A DNA stretch of 64,000 bases from an uncultured Lachnospiraceae bacterium (GTDB lineage: Bacteria > Bacillota > Clostridia > Lachnospirales > Lachnospiraceae), in assembly GCA_902781505.1 (NCBI GenBank), contig CACZJL010000003.1, positions 1 through 64,000 on the forward strand, in the 5' to 3' direction. Of the stretch, positions 15,956 through 24,395 are shown one piece after another; position 1 is the first letter of the stretch, and the number at the start of each line of letters is the position of its first letter. Below the pieces are notes generated by a model. It saw only the letters and a list, made by a program, of their open reading frames with translations. It did no database searches and was not told the origin of the DNA. The translations under genes were made by a program, and so were the position numbers.

Positions 15956-16828
15956 TCAGGCATCGAGTTGCTCAAGCAAAGCAAGGACGTCCGGGTTCTG
16001 TGTAATGTCGTAAACCAGGGTAAAACAATCTTTTGCGAGACTGTCCTGTCCCTGCTTTAAAAGCTCACCGCCAGCTTCGTAGAGCACGCGGATGGTTTTC
16101 TCTTCCGGTCCCGGCTCGATTTTTTCAGAAACGAGAACCTTCTGCATTTCCGCAATCTGTTCCCGGCTGTACCCCTGTTTTGCGTCAGAAGCAGAATTAA
16201 GACCACTTGCCTGATCTTTTAAAAGCTCGTTTTCCTTATGAATACCGGTGGCAGATGCTAGCCCTGCACTTTCCATGGCTGCAGCAAGATAGGCTAGCTC
16301 CGAATCGGCATTTTCCGTGTGATAATACAGATTCGAATACTCATAACATACCTTCGCGATTTCAGGCTTATATTTTGAAGTGTAGTAATAGCCCATGTTT
16401 CTGTAATATCTGGCCATGGTTGCTCTTGAGGCACAGAAATAATAAAGCTGCTCGGTTACTGCCCGGAAGCGCTCAAGATGGCCGATATGCTTCTCTGCTT
16501 CTGCAAGGTCAAGAAGGGCATCTAAGTCAACCGGATTCCAGTCGACCGCCTTTTTAAAGGCCTTGGCGGCGGCATGATACTTCTCTTCCTGCATGGCAGC
16601 CTCGCCGATTTCGCGGTACCACAAAGCGTAATCCTCTGTTGTCGGGCGAATAACCTTGTCCTGACGATAATAGGCTGCGTAGAGGTAATACTCCATCATG
16701 TGGTGAAAGCTCACAAGTACGCTGTTCTCATCCTCGCGGACAATCAGACCCGCATCAAGCTTACTTTCAAGATCTTCTGTCTGTAGTTTTAACTGTTCGA
16801 TTCTTTCCATAACTTCCTTTTTCTTCAT
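15956..16828 (-). CDS. TPR-like hypothetical protein
   Basis: A 290-residue soluble protein that I do not recognise as a named family. Residues 70-180 contain helix pairs with TPR spacing (YHAAAKAFKKAVDWNPVDLDALLDLAEAEKHIGHLERF, shown here only as the region around 80-120). A second set lies near the C-terminus. There is no signal peptide or enzyme motif, which suggests a protein-binding scaffold. Its first 62 bases overlap the 3' end of the GH13 gene in another frame. An ATG six codons downstream (16810) is an alternative start. Confidence 0.75.
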   Translation of the reverse strand: MKKKEVMERIEQLKLQTEDLESKLDAGLIVREDENSVLVSFHHMMEYYLYAAYYRQDKVIRPTTEDYALWYREIGEAAMQEEKYHAAAKAFKKAVDWNPVDLDALLDLAEAEKHIGHLERFRAVTEQLYYFCASRATMARYYRNMGYYYTSKYKPEIAKVCYEYSNLYYHTENADSELAYLAAAMESAGLASATGIHKENELLKDQASGLNSASDAKQGYSREQIAEMQKVLVSEKIEPGPEEKTIRVLYEAGGELLKQGQDSLAKDCFTLVYDITQNPDVLALLEQLDA

Positions 16829-18659
16829 GCATTTTACAGGTCAGAACGAGAATGCTTCTCGGTCCTACCTGGACCTGTCTGTCATGTACTGCATTTCTCC
16901 ACTCAGCTTCAGGAGCTGAACCAAAGACAGGCGTCCAGACTGCATCTTTGGCTGCCTCCGGAAGTGCCAGTTCGTGCGACTCCCAGTGCATATTGTACGC
17001 AACATAAATCAGTTCCTTGTCTTCCGGGTCTGCATAGCTTGCGCAATACATGATTCCGACATGACGATCATAGTTTTCAAGTGCGTTAATCCACGCACTC
17101 GTTCCATGCCAGGAAATGTCCGGATATCCGATGCTCAACGCGTCTGACCCCAGCAATTCCTTCTCCATATGTAAAATCCTGTGCTTTTTTCTGAACGCAA
17201 TCAGTCCTTTAACAAAACTTCTTAATTCAGATGCATTCTTGGTCTGATTCCACGTTGTCCACGTCACCTCAGAATCAATGCAATACGGATTGTTGTTGCC
17301 TCCCTGAGAATTTAAGAATTCATCTCCTGCAACGATCAGCGGAGTTCCGGCCGATAACAGAAGCATCATAAAAGCATTCTTAAGCTGCTTCTTTCTTAAG
17401 GCCACAACCTTTTTCTTCTTCGTCCGGCCCTCTTCACCGCAATTCCAGGAGAAATTAAAATTCTCTCCATCGCGGCCACCCTCGCCATTTGCCTCGTTAT
17501 GCTTTCTGTCGTAGCTCACAAGGTCGACCATCGTGAAGCCGTCATGATTCGTGATGTAATTGATATTCGCAGTAGCCAGCGGATTTGCACGATTCACCCT
17601 TATGTAATCTGCCAGCTGATTATCATCGCCCTTTAAGAATTTCCTTGCAGTCTGCAGGAATCCTTCATTCGCATTTGCCATATGACGGCAACCGGGCTTC
17701 TCGCCATCCCAATATACTGTGATAATCTTTGTCTCGGCAAGAATCGGGTCTTCAAAGATTGCGCGCAGTGCCTCCGGCTTGCCGTAAAAATGGAAGCCAT
17801 CAACGTGGTACTCGCTGACCCAGTAACGAAGGCAACTAAGAATTTCCGAAATATCTTCCCGCGTGAAATACATTTCCATCAGGCACTCAATTCCTGCCCT
17901 GTGTAATTCCTTCACCATCGTCTTAAACTCTACGGTATAGTCTGCACGCTTCGTTGCACAGAATGAGGCCTTCGGAGCAAAGTGGTACGCGTCCGTATAT
18001 CCCCAGTAGTTGACCGGCTTTTCAATCGGGCCGGCTCTATACGGATCCGCTACCTGACCGGTTCCATACGGGTTTGATGCAATTGATTCCTTCAATTCCG
18101 GAAAACGGCCGCAGTCGTCGTACTCATACGCCGGCATCAACTCAATTGCTGTAATTCCAAGGTCTTTAAGATATGGAATTTTCTCGATAATTCCGGCAAA
18201 TGTTCCTTTTTTCTTCACGCCGCTCGTTCTTGATTTTGTGAAACCTCTTACATGCAGCTTATACAGCACGCTCTCGGCAAATGTTTTTTTGAGCGGCTTG
18301 TCGTCTTCCCAGTCAAAATCGTCCGGGGTGACGCGCGACAGAACCTTTTCTCCCGTCGTCCTTCCGTAGTCACTGCAGTTTGTAAAGTTCGTGCCACATG
18401 GGTCCGGCACACAATGACCATCAATTTCGTAGCAATAATACAGGTGGTCCGCCTTAATTCCCGTAATGCGGACGCAGTAAAAAAAACCGGTTCGATATTC
18501 ATCCGTAAACGGAATTTCTGCGGCCAACTCCCCTGTTTTTTTAAATAATAAAAGCTTTACTTTGCGGCTTTCACTCTTCAGCCCAAACACATAAGAAGAT
18601 CCGGATTTTACAACACCACGGACATTCTTACATCCACGTTCTATTTTCATCATAGTCAT
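16767..18659 (-). CDS. GH13 glycogen-debranching-like protein lacking catalytic residues
   Basis: A 630-residue protein with the architecture of GlgX/isoamylase debranching enzymes: an N-terminal CBM48-like domain (about 1-120), then a GH13 barrel. Recognisable family phrases include NYWGYTDAYHF, RYWVSEYHVDGF, HDGFTMVDLVSYDRKHNEANGE and GTPLIVAGDE. The catalytic residues are altered. The usual FRFD nucleophile motif is FHFY (Y292), and the usual AEPWD acid/base motif is TVYWD (V315). Region I, normally DxxxNH, is EMYFTR. Only the third region's NHD (371-373) is retained. The segment between regions I and II is also much shorter than in GlgX. It is probably a non-hydrolytic glucan-binding or regulatory homologue. 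Confidence 0.85.
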   Translation of the reverse strand: MTMMKIERGCKNVRGVVKSGSSYVFGLKSESRKVKLLLFKKTGELAAEIPFTDEYRTGFFYCVRITGIKADHLYYCYEIDGHCVPDPCGTNFTNCSDYGRTTGEKVLSRVTPDDFDWEDDKPLKKTFAESVLYKLHVRGFTKSRTSGVKKKGTFAGIIEKIPYLKDLGITAIELMPAYEYDDCGRFPELKESIASNPYGTGQVADPYRAGPIEKPVNYWGYTDAYHFAPKASFCATKRADYTVEFKTMVKELHRAGIECLMEMYFTREDISEILSCLRYWVSEYHVDGFHFYGKPEALRAIFEDPILAETKIITVYWDGEKPGCRHMANANEGFLQTARKFLKGDDNQLADYIRVNRANPLATANINYITNHDGFTMVDLVSYDRKHNEANGEGGRDGENFNFSWNCGEEGRTKKKKVVALRKKQLKNAFMMLLLSAGTPLIVAGDEFLNSQGGNNNPYCIDSEVTWTTWNQTKNASELRSFVKGLIAFRKKHRILHMEKELLGSDALSIGYPDISWHGTSAWINALENYDRHVGIMYCASYADPEDKELIYVAYNMHWESHELALPEAAKDAVWTPVFGSAPEAEWRNAVHDRQVQVGPRSILVLTCKMHEEKGSYGKNRTVKTTDRRS

Positions 18660-18736
18660 GTTCCCTCAAAGTATATTCTTGCCTTCATCATAACACGCGT
18701 GTACCTTTTTCACAAATCACAACGCCGCGCCACGCC

Positions 18737-19693
18737 CTACAGGATGCCTTCCCCGGTGAATTCCGGAATGAAGCTTTCCTTCTGGGTTTCGCCCTCCTGC
18801 ATAAACCCGTTTTCAATTCCGAGGGCATTTGCATAGCTTAATACCCGGTCGTATTCATCCTCAGCAACCTTTCTTGTCAGTTCGTCCGGCAAGGCAAGTC
18901 CCGCCACCGGGGTATACTGATTCATAATGCTGATAAAAATTCTGTTCTCAAAATTGTCGTACAATCTGCGCAGAGCGTCCTTAGATTCCCGTACAGCGCC
19001 AGGCAGCACCAGGTGGCGGACGATGACGCCTCGCGTCATAATGCCCTCCTCGATACCAAGTGCTGCCGCTTCAGATGCCGTCGCAAAATGCGCGTGCGAC
19101 GCTGAAGGCAGAATACCTGTGCCGGCCTGACGCACCATCTCACGGATGGCAGCAAGGGCCCGCTCAGGGTAATCCGGTGCTTTCGAATACTTCGCTGCCA
19201 GCACAGAGGACGCATATTTGTAGTCCGGAAGCCAGACATTTACAATACCCTCGAGGGATTTCACCGTGTCGACTTCTTCATACGCACTGGTATTATAGAC
19301 GATTGGAATCTTAAGTCCCTGATTTCTAGCGGCTTCAACGGCACGAATAATGACCGGCACAAAATGCGTCGGCGTCACAAGATTGATGTTATTGGCCTTT
19401 TTCTCCTGCAGTTCGAGAAAGATTTCAGAAAGGCGCGATTCACTGACCGGAAAACCGTCCTGCCCGGCGGCAATTTTCGTATTCTGACAGAATACACAAC
19501 GCATCTGGCAGCCAGTAAAAAAGACGGCACCAGAACCATTCTTCCCTGAAATGCAAGGTTCCTCCCAGAAATGCAGGGCTGCTCTGGCAGCCTTCACTTC
19601 CGCACCCTGTCCGCAATAGCCGGTTTTTTTATAACGATTCACTCTGCAACCCCGAGGACACAGGGTGCAGTCCTCAAATTCTTTATATATCAT
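18737..19693 (-). CDS. Radical SAM protein, PflX/COG1313-like
   Basis: A 318-residue radical SAM enzyme. The 4Fe-4S/SAM motif is CQMRCVFC (C62, C66, C69). An N-terminal cysteine cluster (C9, C12, C16, C27) could bind another cluster. The pattern GCRVNRYKKTGYCGQG at the start is typical of the uncharacterised PflX group related to pyruvate formate-lyase activating enzymes. The target is unknown. The ATG follows a GAGGATTAT site. It appears to be transcribed alone, toward the GH13 gene. Confidence 0.85.
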   Translation of the reverse strand: MIYKEFEDCTLCPRGCRVNRYKKTGYCGQGAEVKAARAALHFWEEPCISGKNGSGAVFFTGCQMRCVFCQNTKIAAGQDGFPVSESRLSEIFLELQEKKANNINLVTPTHFVPVIIRAVEAARNQGLKIPIVYNTSAYEEVDTVKSLEGIVNVWLPDYKYASSVLAAKYSKAPDYPERALAAIREMVRQAGTGILPSASHAHFATASEAAALGIEEGIMTRGVIVRHLVLPGAVRESKDALRRLYDNFENRIFISIMNQYTPVAGLALPDELTRKVAEDEYDRVLSYANALGIENGFMQEGETQKESFIPEFTGEGIL

Positions 19694-19748
19694 ATAATCC
19701 TCAGTTCTTGTATTCCGGTATTTTCCAATTCCTTCAGCTTAAGAAACG

Positions 19749-19777
19749 TTGACAATTCCACATTCTTACGATAAACT
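19749..19777 (+). promoter_or_regulatory. Promoter of the tRNA pair
   Basis: TTGACA and TAAACT are separated by 17 bp, ending 13 bases before tRNA-Thr. Confidence 0.65.
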
Positions 19778-19790
19778 AAAGAAGTTATAA

Positions 19791-19863
19791 GCTACTATGG
19801 CTCAGTTGGTAGAGCAGCTGATTCGTAATCAGCAGGTCACCGGTTCAAGTCCGGTTAGTAGCT
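19791..19863 (+). tRNA. tRNA-Thr (anticodon CGT)
   Basis: It folds as a complete cloverleaf. The acceptor GCTACTA pairs with TAGTAGC. The anticodon loop is TTCGTAA, and the T arm is ACCGG-TTCAAGT-CCGGT. CCA is not encoded. Confidence 0.96.
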
Positions 19864-19890
19864 CTTAAACAATCAGTTATGATTGCATTT

Positions 19891-19961
19891 GCAGATATGG
19901 TTCATCGGTAGAACGCTAGCTTCCCAAGCTTGAAAGGCGGGTCCGACTCCCGTTATCTGCT
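19891..19961 (+). tRNA. tRNA-Gly (anticodon CCC), atypical
   Basis: The acceptor GCAGATA pairs perfectly with TATCTGC, and the anticodon loop TTCCCAA reads glycine codon GGG. Two features are unusual. The anticodon stem CTAGC/GCTTG contains a U-U mismatch. The T loop is TCCGACT, so position 55 (normally U, made pseudouridine) is C. It lies 27 bases after tRNA-Thr and is followed by a run of seven Ts. Confidence 0.85.
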
Positions 19962-20007
19962 TTTTTTATGCTTCAAGATTATAACACATTTCAAAAAGGT
20001 CTTATCT

Positions 20008-20559
20008 ATGATTCGATTAAACATTTCCCAGGTTAAAAACTTCATGGAACATCTGCTGATCAAGGATACGTTTGACGCATTTTATCTGAACGAGGCGACC
20101 GTGAACGCACTCTGCTCCTTCTCCATTGATGGAACGAAAAATGCTGCCTACGACACTCCCTTGGCAAATACCTTTGTTGACCCGTCCGTTGCTGCCTCCG
20201 CCACCGTGCAGGACGCTGCACAAAACGCCGCGAGCAGCACAGAATACGTGAAATGGCGTGACGTGAAGCCTCTTGTTTTAAGTATGATCAAGGGCAAGGC
20301 GACCCCAACTTCCATGAAGATCATTTTTTCTCTGACTCCGGCTCAGATAATCAGCCTGATTCAGCACTTTTCACTTGATTTTAAACCGGAACAGATTGAT
20401 GCACTCGCCATGAACTTCCGTTTCAACAAAGAAGGCGCCTGCATCATCACAGGAACTTCTCTTAAGACCTTCTCCATGGAGAAATCGTTAGAAAAGACGT
20501 TTGATGCCTGGGTACGCGACTTCCTTGCAATGAAAGAAATTGCGTTTAAAGAAGACTAA
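20008..20559 (+). CDS. DUF5721 family protein
   Basis: A 183-residue soluble protein of unknown function that I recognise as DUF5721 from its start (IRLNISQVKNFMEHLLIKDTFD) and overall length. An Ala/Ser-rich loop (about residues 50-75) interrupts the N-terminal part. The ATG at 20008 has AAAGG eight bases upstream; the longer frame would start inside tRNA-Gly and is rejected. It may be transcribed from the tRNA promoter if the T run after tRNA-Gly is leaky. It precedes htpG, which has its own promoter. Confidence 0.8.
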   Translation: MIRLNISQVKNFMEHLLIKDTFDAFYLNEATVNALCSFSIDGTKNAAYDTPLANTFVDPSVAASATVQDAAQNAASSTEYVKWRDVKPLVLSMIKGKATPTSMKIIFSLTPAQIISLIQHFSLDFKPEQIDALAMNFRFNKEGACIITGTSLKTFSMEKSLEKTFDAWVRDFLAMKEIAFKED

Positions 20560-20598
20560 GGGCGGACACCTGCCACTACGAAACGCATATCTCATTTA

Positions 20599-20625
20599 TT
20601 AGCACTCTTTATAAAAGAGTGCTAA
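20599..20625 (+). promoter_or_regulatory. CIRCE operator upstream of htpG
   Basis: The perfect inverted repeat TTAGCACTC-N9-GAGTGCTAA is the HrcA-binding CIRCE. It lies just upstream of the htpG -35, so HrcA should repress htpG and release it on heat stress. Confidence 0.95.
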
Positions 20626-20632
20626 TTTCCCC

Positions 20633-20661
20633 TTGACTTTACTCCTTCCCTGCACTACCAT
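20633..20661 (+). promoter_or_regulatory. htpG promoter
   Basis: TTGACT and TACCAT are separated by 17 bp, immediately after the CIRCE and 38 bases before the htpG ATG. Confidence 0.6.
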
Positions 20662-20699
20662 ACATAGTTGAAGATTTTCGTTTGAAAGGAGCTATTAAT

Positions 20700-22700
20700 A
20701 TGGCAGTAGAACATGGAAGTTTATCGATTAACAGCGAAAACATTTTCCCTATTATCAAAAAATGGATGTATTCCGATCATGACATCTTCTACCGTGAACT
20801 CGTAAGTAACGGTGTGGATGCTATCACAAAGCTCAAAAAGCTTACCGCAATGGGTGAGTATGAGGCCCCTGAAGATACGGATTACAAAGTCCTTGTCAAT
20901 ATTTCCCAGAAGAATAAGTACATCAAAATCACAGATAACGGCCTTGGTATGACAACCGATGAGGTTAACAAGTATATCAACCAGATCGCATTCTCAGGTG
21001 CTCAGGCATTCCTTGACAAATACAAGGATAAGGCCGACGGCGATCAGATTATCGGTCACTTCGGTCTCGGATTTTACTCCGCATTCATGGTTGCTGACCG
21101 TGTAACCATCCACACTCTTTCGTTCCAGAAAGGCGCTAAGTCAGTACTCTGGACCTGTAACGGCGGTACCGATTACTCCATGATGGACGGCGAGAAGACA
21201 ACAGTCGGCACGGAGATTACTCTCTTCTTAAATGACGACTCCCTCGAATTTGCAAATGAATACAAGGCAAGAGAAGTTCTTGAAAAGTACTGCTCTTTCA
21301 TGCCGGTTCCTGTATACCTTACAGATGACGACCTCGGCGAGCAGACTGAGGATGTGACCGCTGATGAAGTAACAGAAAAAGACAAGGTTATCAAAACATT
21401 TACCAAGGATGCAGTAACTGAAGAAAAGAAGAAAGACGACGGCACAACAGAAACAGTTGAAGTGACTCCTGCTAAGGAAATGGCAACGATTGTTAAGCGC
21501 CCTGTCATGCTCAATGACCCTCACCCACTCTGGACAAAGATGCCAAACGAGTGTACAGACGAGCAGTATAAGGACTTCTACACAAAGGTATTCCGCGATT
21601 TCAAGGAACCTTTGTTCTGGATTCACTTAAATATGGATTATCCTTTCAACTTAAAGGGTATCCTCTACTTCCCTAAGCTCGATACCGAGTACGACCGCAT
21701 CGAAGGTACCATCAAGCTCTACAGCAACCAGGTATTCGTAGCAGACAACATCAAGGAAGTTATACCTGAATTCCTGCTTCTTTTAAAGGGTGTCATCGAC
21801 TGTCCTGATCTGCCACTGAACGTATCCCGTTCTGCCCTTCAGAATGACGGCTTCGTTAAGAAGATTTCCGACTACATCACAAAGAAGGTTGCGGATAAGT
21901 TAAACGGTATGTTTAAGACTGAGCGCGAAAACTACGAGAAGTACTGGGATGACATTCATCCATTCATCAAGTACGGCTGTTTAAAGGACGAGAAGTTCTA
22001 CGACAAGATTAAGGATTCTCTCATATTCAAGAACCTGAATGGCAAATATCTGACTCTTAATGATTGCTTAAAGGAAAATGAAGAGGCTCACAAGAATCAA
22101 ATTTTCTACGTTACAGACGAGCAGGCTCAGAGCCAGTACATCAATATGTTTAAGAACGCAGATATGGACGCAGTCTTCTTAAATACAACGATTGATGCCC
22201 CATTTATCCAGCTGCTTGAAACGAAGGTTACAGATCTTAAGTTCCTTCGTATCGATAATGATCTTTCAGATACCTTCAAGGAAGAAGTTTCTGAAGAGGA
22301 TTTAAAGGACATTACAGAAAAGCTTACTAAGACCTTTAAGGATGCCTTAAAGAATGAGGCTCTGACAGTTAAGGTTGAGAAGCTCAAAGACGCTTCCATC
22401 TCCTCTCTGATTACTCAGGATGAGCAGGCAAGACGTATGCAGGATATGCTCCGTACTTATGCTATGTACGGCATGTCTCCTGATAGTTTTAAGAATCAGA
22501 ACCGGGAAACTCTTGTTTTAAATGCAAACAACGAGCTGGTTCAGTATATCTTAGAGAACCCTGATACCGAGAACACTCCTGTGTTCTGTGAACAGCTCTA
22601 TGACCTTGCCAAGCTGATGCATGCACCGCTTGAAGCTGAGCAGATGACTGCATTCGTTGCAAGAACAAATAAAATCATGCAGCTCTTAAGCCAGAAGTAA
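20700..22700 (+). CDS. htpG: Molecular chaperone HtpG (Hsp90)
   Basis: A 666-residue cytoplasmic Hsp90. The GHKL ATP-binding motifs are present: YRELVSNGVDAITK (the family often has SNASDA here), DNGLGMT and GHFGLGFYSAFMV. A charged linker (about residues 215-260) joins the N-terminal and middle domains. The middle-domain segment PLNVSRSALQ and a C-terminal dimerisation region follow. The ATG at 20700 has GAAAGGAG upstream. HrcA control through CIRCE is visible; in Bacillus subtilis htpG is not in the HrcA regulon, so the wiring differs. Confidence 0.96.
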   Translation: MAVEHGSLSINSENIFPIIKKWMYSDHDIFYRELVSNGVDAITKLKKLTAMGEYEAPEDTDYKVLVNISQKNKYIKITDNGLGMTTDEVNKYINQIAFSGAQAFLDKYKDKADGDQIIGHFGLGFYSAFMVADRVTIHTLSFQKGAKSVLWTCNGGTDYSMMDGEKTTVGTEITLFLNDDSLEFANEYKAREVLEKYCSFMPVPVYLTDDDLGEQTEDVTADEVTEKDKVIKTFTKDAVTEEKKKDDGTTETVEVTPAKEMATIVKRPVMLNDPHPLWTKMPNECTDEQYKDFYTKVFRDFKEPLFWIHLNMDYPFNLKGILYFPKLDTEYDRIEGTIKLYSNQVFVADNIKEVIPEFLLLLKGVIDCPDLPLNVSRSALQNDGFVKKISDYITKKVADKLNGMFKTERENYEKYWDDIHPFIKYGCLKDEKFYDKIKDSLIFKNLNGKYLTLNDCLKENEEAHKNQIFYVTDEQAQSQYINMFKNADMDAVFLNTTIDAPFIQLLETKVTDLKFLRIDNDLSDTFKEEVSEEDLKDITEKLTKTFKDALKNEALTVKVEKLKDASISSLITQDEQARRMQDMLRTYAMYGMSPDSFKNQNRETLVLNANNELVQYILENPDTENTPVFCEQLYDLAKLMHAPLEAEQMTAFVARTNKIMQLLSQK

Positions 22701-22726
22701 ATTTCTTCCGGTTACAGGTAAACAAA

Positions 22727-22766
22727 AGCGCTCGATGGGATTCATTCCCGCCGGGCGCTTTATTTT
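22727..22766 (+). terminator. htpG terminator
   Basis: An imperfect stem, AAAGCGCTCGATGGG with CCCGCCGGGCGCTTT, is followed by ATTTTG, 26 bases after the stop. Confidence 0.7.
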
Positions 22767-22805
22767 GTCGCAAATGCACGAAGCACCCGCTTTCGCGGGC
22801 ACTTT

Positions 22806-23576
22806 TCAAACATCGTATTCCTGTTTCTGGTTCAGCCACTTAAAGGCAAGGCTCTTATCATTACCGCTGTAATAGCGGAATAACGCCTTCGCCAGAATCT
22901 GATCCCTTCGAACATAGGTGTTCGTCCAGAATCTGGAGTCCTTTGAGTTGTTTCTGTTATCACCGAGCATAAAGTAGCAATCTTCCGGTACATGGTAGAT
23001 TACCGCTGTCTGCGCGGTCAGCATCTCTTCTCTGATATAATCCTCTTCAAGTTTTACACCGTTTACATAAACCGCATGATTCTGAATTACCACTTCATCA
23101 CCCGGGAGTCCGATGACACGCTTGATGAACTTCTGACTTTCATCATCCGGATACTTAAAAATCACGATATCTCCGCGCTTTGGTTCACTGAACACATAAG
23201 CGAGGCGGTTACCGATCAGCTTATCATTAACAGCAATCGTGTTTCTCATGGAACCGGACGGGACCTTTGCATTTAAGATAACAAAGGTGGAAATGATGAA
23301 GGCAAGAACCACCGCAATCACGACGGTCTTAACATCTTCATAAAGTTCCTTGGCCAGACTAGGTCTGACATAATCCTCTACTCTCTGTCTTTTCTTTTTA
23401 CTTCTTCTTTTGTATTTCTTTTCTGAAACTTCTTCTACCTTCAAAGGCCTCTCTTTTCTATCTTCATGCTCTGCAGCCTGAATGTCTTTACCTTCTGTCA
23501 TCTCTTCCCCCGAATCTCTCAGCCATGTAAAATCAAAAGAATCCTCATTTTCAAAATCTGTCGTTGTGTCACTCAT
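22806..23576 (-). CDS. lepB: Signal peptidase I
   Basis: A 256-residue membrane serine protease that removes Sec signal peptides. A charged cytoplasmic N-terminus of about 80 residues, ending in a KKYKRRSKKKR cluster, precedes one membrane segment (about 83-102). The catalytic serine is S109 in VPSGSMRNT and the general-base lysine is K152 in KFIKRVIGLPGD. The GDNRNNSKDSR box D/E is also present. The N-terminal cytoplasmic extension is longer than in minimal SipS-type enzymes. It lies after the efp terminator. Confidence 0.95.
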   Translation of the reverse strand: MSDTTTDFENEDSFDFTWLRDSGEEMTEGKDIQAAEHEDRKERPLKVEEVSEKKYKRRSKKKRQRVEDYVRPSLAKELYEDVKTVVIAVVLAFIISTFVILNAKVPSGSMRNTIAVNDKLIGNRLAYVFSEPKRGDIVIFKYPDDESQKFIKRVIGLPGDEVVIQNHAVYVNGVKLEEDYIREEMLTAQTAVIYHVPEDCYFMLGDNRNNSKDSRFWTNTYVRRDQILAKALFRYYSGNDKSLAFKWLNQKQEYDV

Positions 23577-23649
23577 TTTCTGCCATTTCCCTTATTTCTT
23601 TAAGTTAAGTTTACTTAAACTTCTAAAGAAAAGCAAGTTAAGAATGCAG

Positions 23650-23677
23650 AAAGGCCCCCTCTGTTAAGAGGGGACCC
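23650..23677 (-). terminator. efp terminator
   Basis: On the minus strand GGTCCCCTCT-TAAC-AGAGGGGGCC is followed by TTTCTG, 28 bases after the efp stop. Confidence 0.72.
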
Positions 23678-23704
23678 TAAATGACTCTTAAGTAATAATA
23701 AAGA

Positions 23705-24262
23705 TTAAACTCTCTTTAAGTACTCACCTGTTCTTGTATCGATAGAGATTGTATCACCTTCGTTTACGAATGCCGGAACTGTAACCTTAGCACCTGTTTC
23801 AACGATAGCCGGCTTAGTAACGTTAGTAGCTGTGTTACCCTTAACGCCTGGCTCTGCCTCTGTGACAAGAAGCTCAACTGTGATAGGTGGCTCGATTGCA
23901 AATACATCACCGTTATGAGAGATGAGCTTTACTGTCTCGTTCTCCTTAACGAACATAAGGGAATCGCCAACATTTTCCTTGGAAAGAGAAATCTGCTCAT
24001 ATGTCTCTGTATCCATGAATACATAGAAATCTCCATCCTGGTAAAGATATGTGTAATCCTTCTTGTCGATATGAGCTGTAGGTAACTTCTCAGTAGGACG
24101 GAAAGTCTTTTCAACAACACCACCGGAAACGATGTTCTTTAACTTTGTTCTAACGAAAGCAGCGCCCTTGCCTGGCTTAACGTGCTGGAATTCGATGATC
24201 TGCCAAATGCCGTTATCCATTTCTACTGTAATACCGTTTTTAAAATCTCCTGCTGCAACCAT
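23705..24262 (-). CDS. efp: Translation elongation factor P
   Basis: A 185-residue three-domain factor that relieves ribosome stalling at polyproline stretches. The KOW-like N-terminal domain ends in the loop VKPGKGAAF, with K32 as the expected modification site. The C-terminal domain has the family ending [16 protein letters not shown]. The ATG follows AAGGAGG. It has its own promoter, and I see no modification-enzyme gene nearby. Confidence 0.97.
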   Translation of the reverse strand: MVAAGDFKNGITVEMDNGIWQIIEFQHVKPGKGAAFVRTKLKNIVSGGVVEKTFRPTEKLPTAHIDKKDYTYLYQDGDFYVFMDTETYEQISLSKENVGDSLMFVKENETVKLISHNGDVFAIEPPITVELLVTEAEPGVKGNTATNVTKPAIVETGAKVTVPAFVNEGDTISIDTRTGEYLKRV

Positions 24263-24301
24263 AAAGGTAAAACCTCCTTGAAAATCAAATCATACCACCT
24301 A

Positions 24302-24330
24302 ATTATAATGTATCTTCTGTTGCTTTTCAA
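24302..24330 (-). promoter_or_regulatory. efp promoter
   Basis: On the minus strand TTGAAA and a perfect TATAAT are separated by 17 bp. A TGATTTGATT sequence downstream (about 24283-24292) repeats part of the inverted repeat at the HPr-like gene. Confidence 0.72.
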
Positions 24331-24395
24331 CCATTTTTTCTTTTCGTGGCAAATGCCCATTTTCCCTTGGCATTTTCACCCCGTCCCGTGCCGTA

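Noticed and set aside
22783..22800. Possible terminator hairpin after lepB
   Set aside because: Only about six pairs form and no T run follows on the minus strand.
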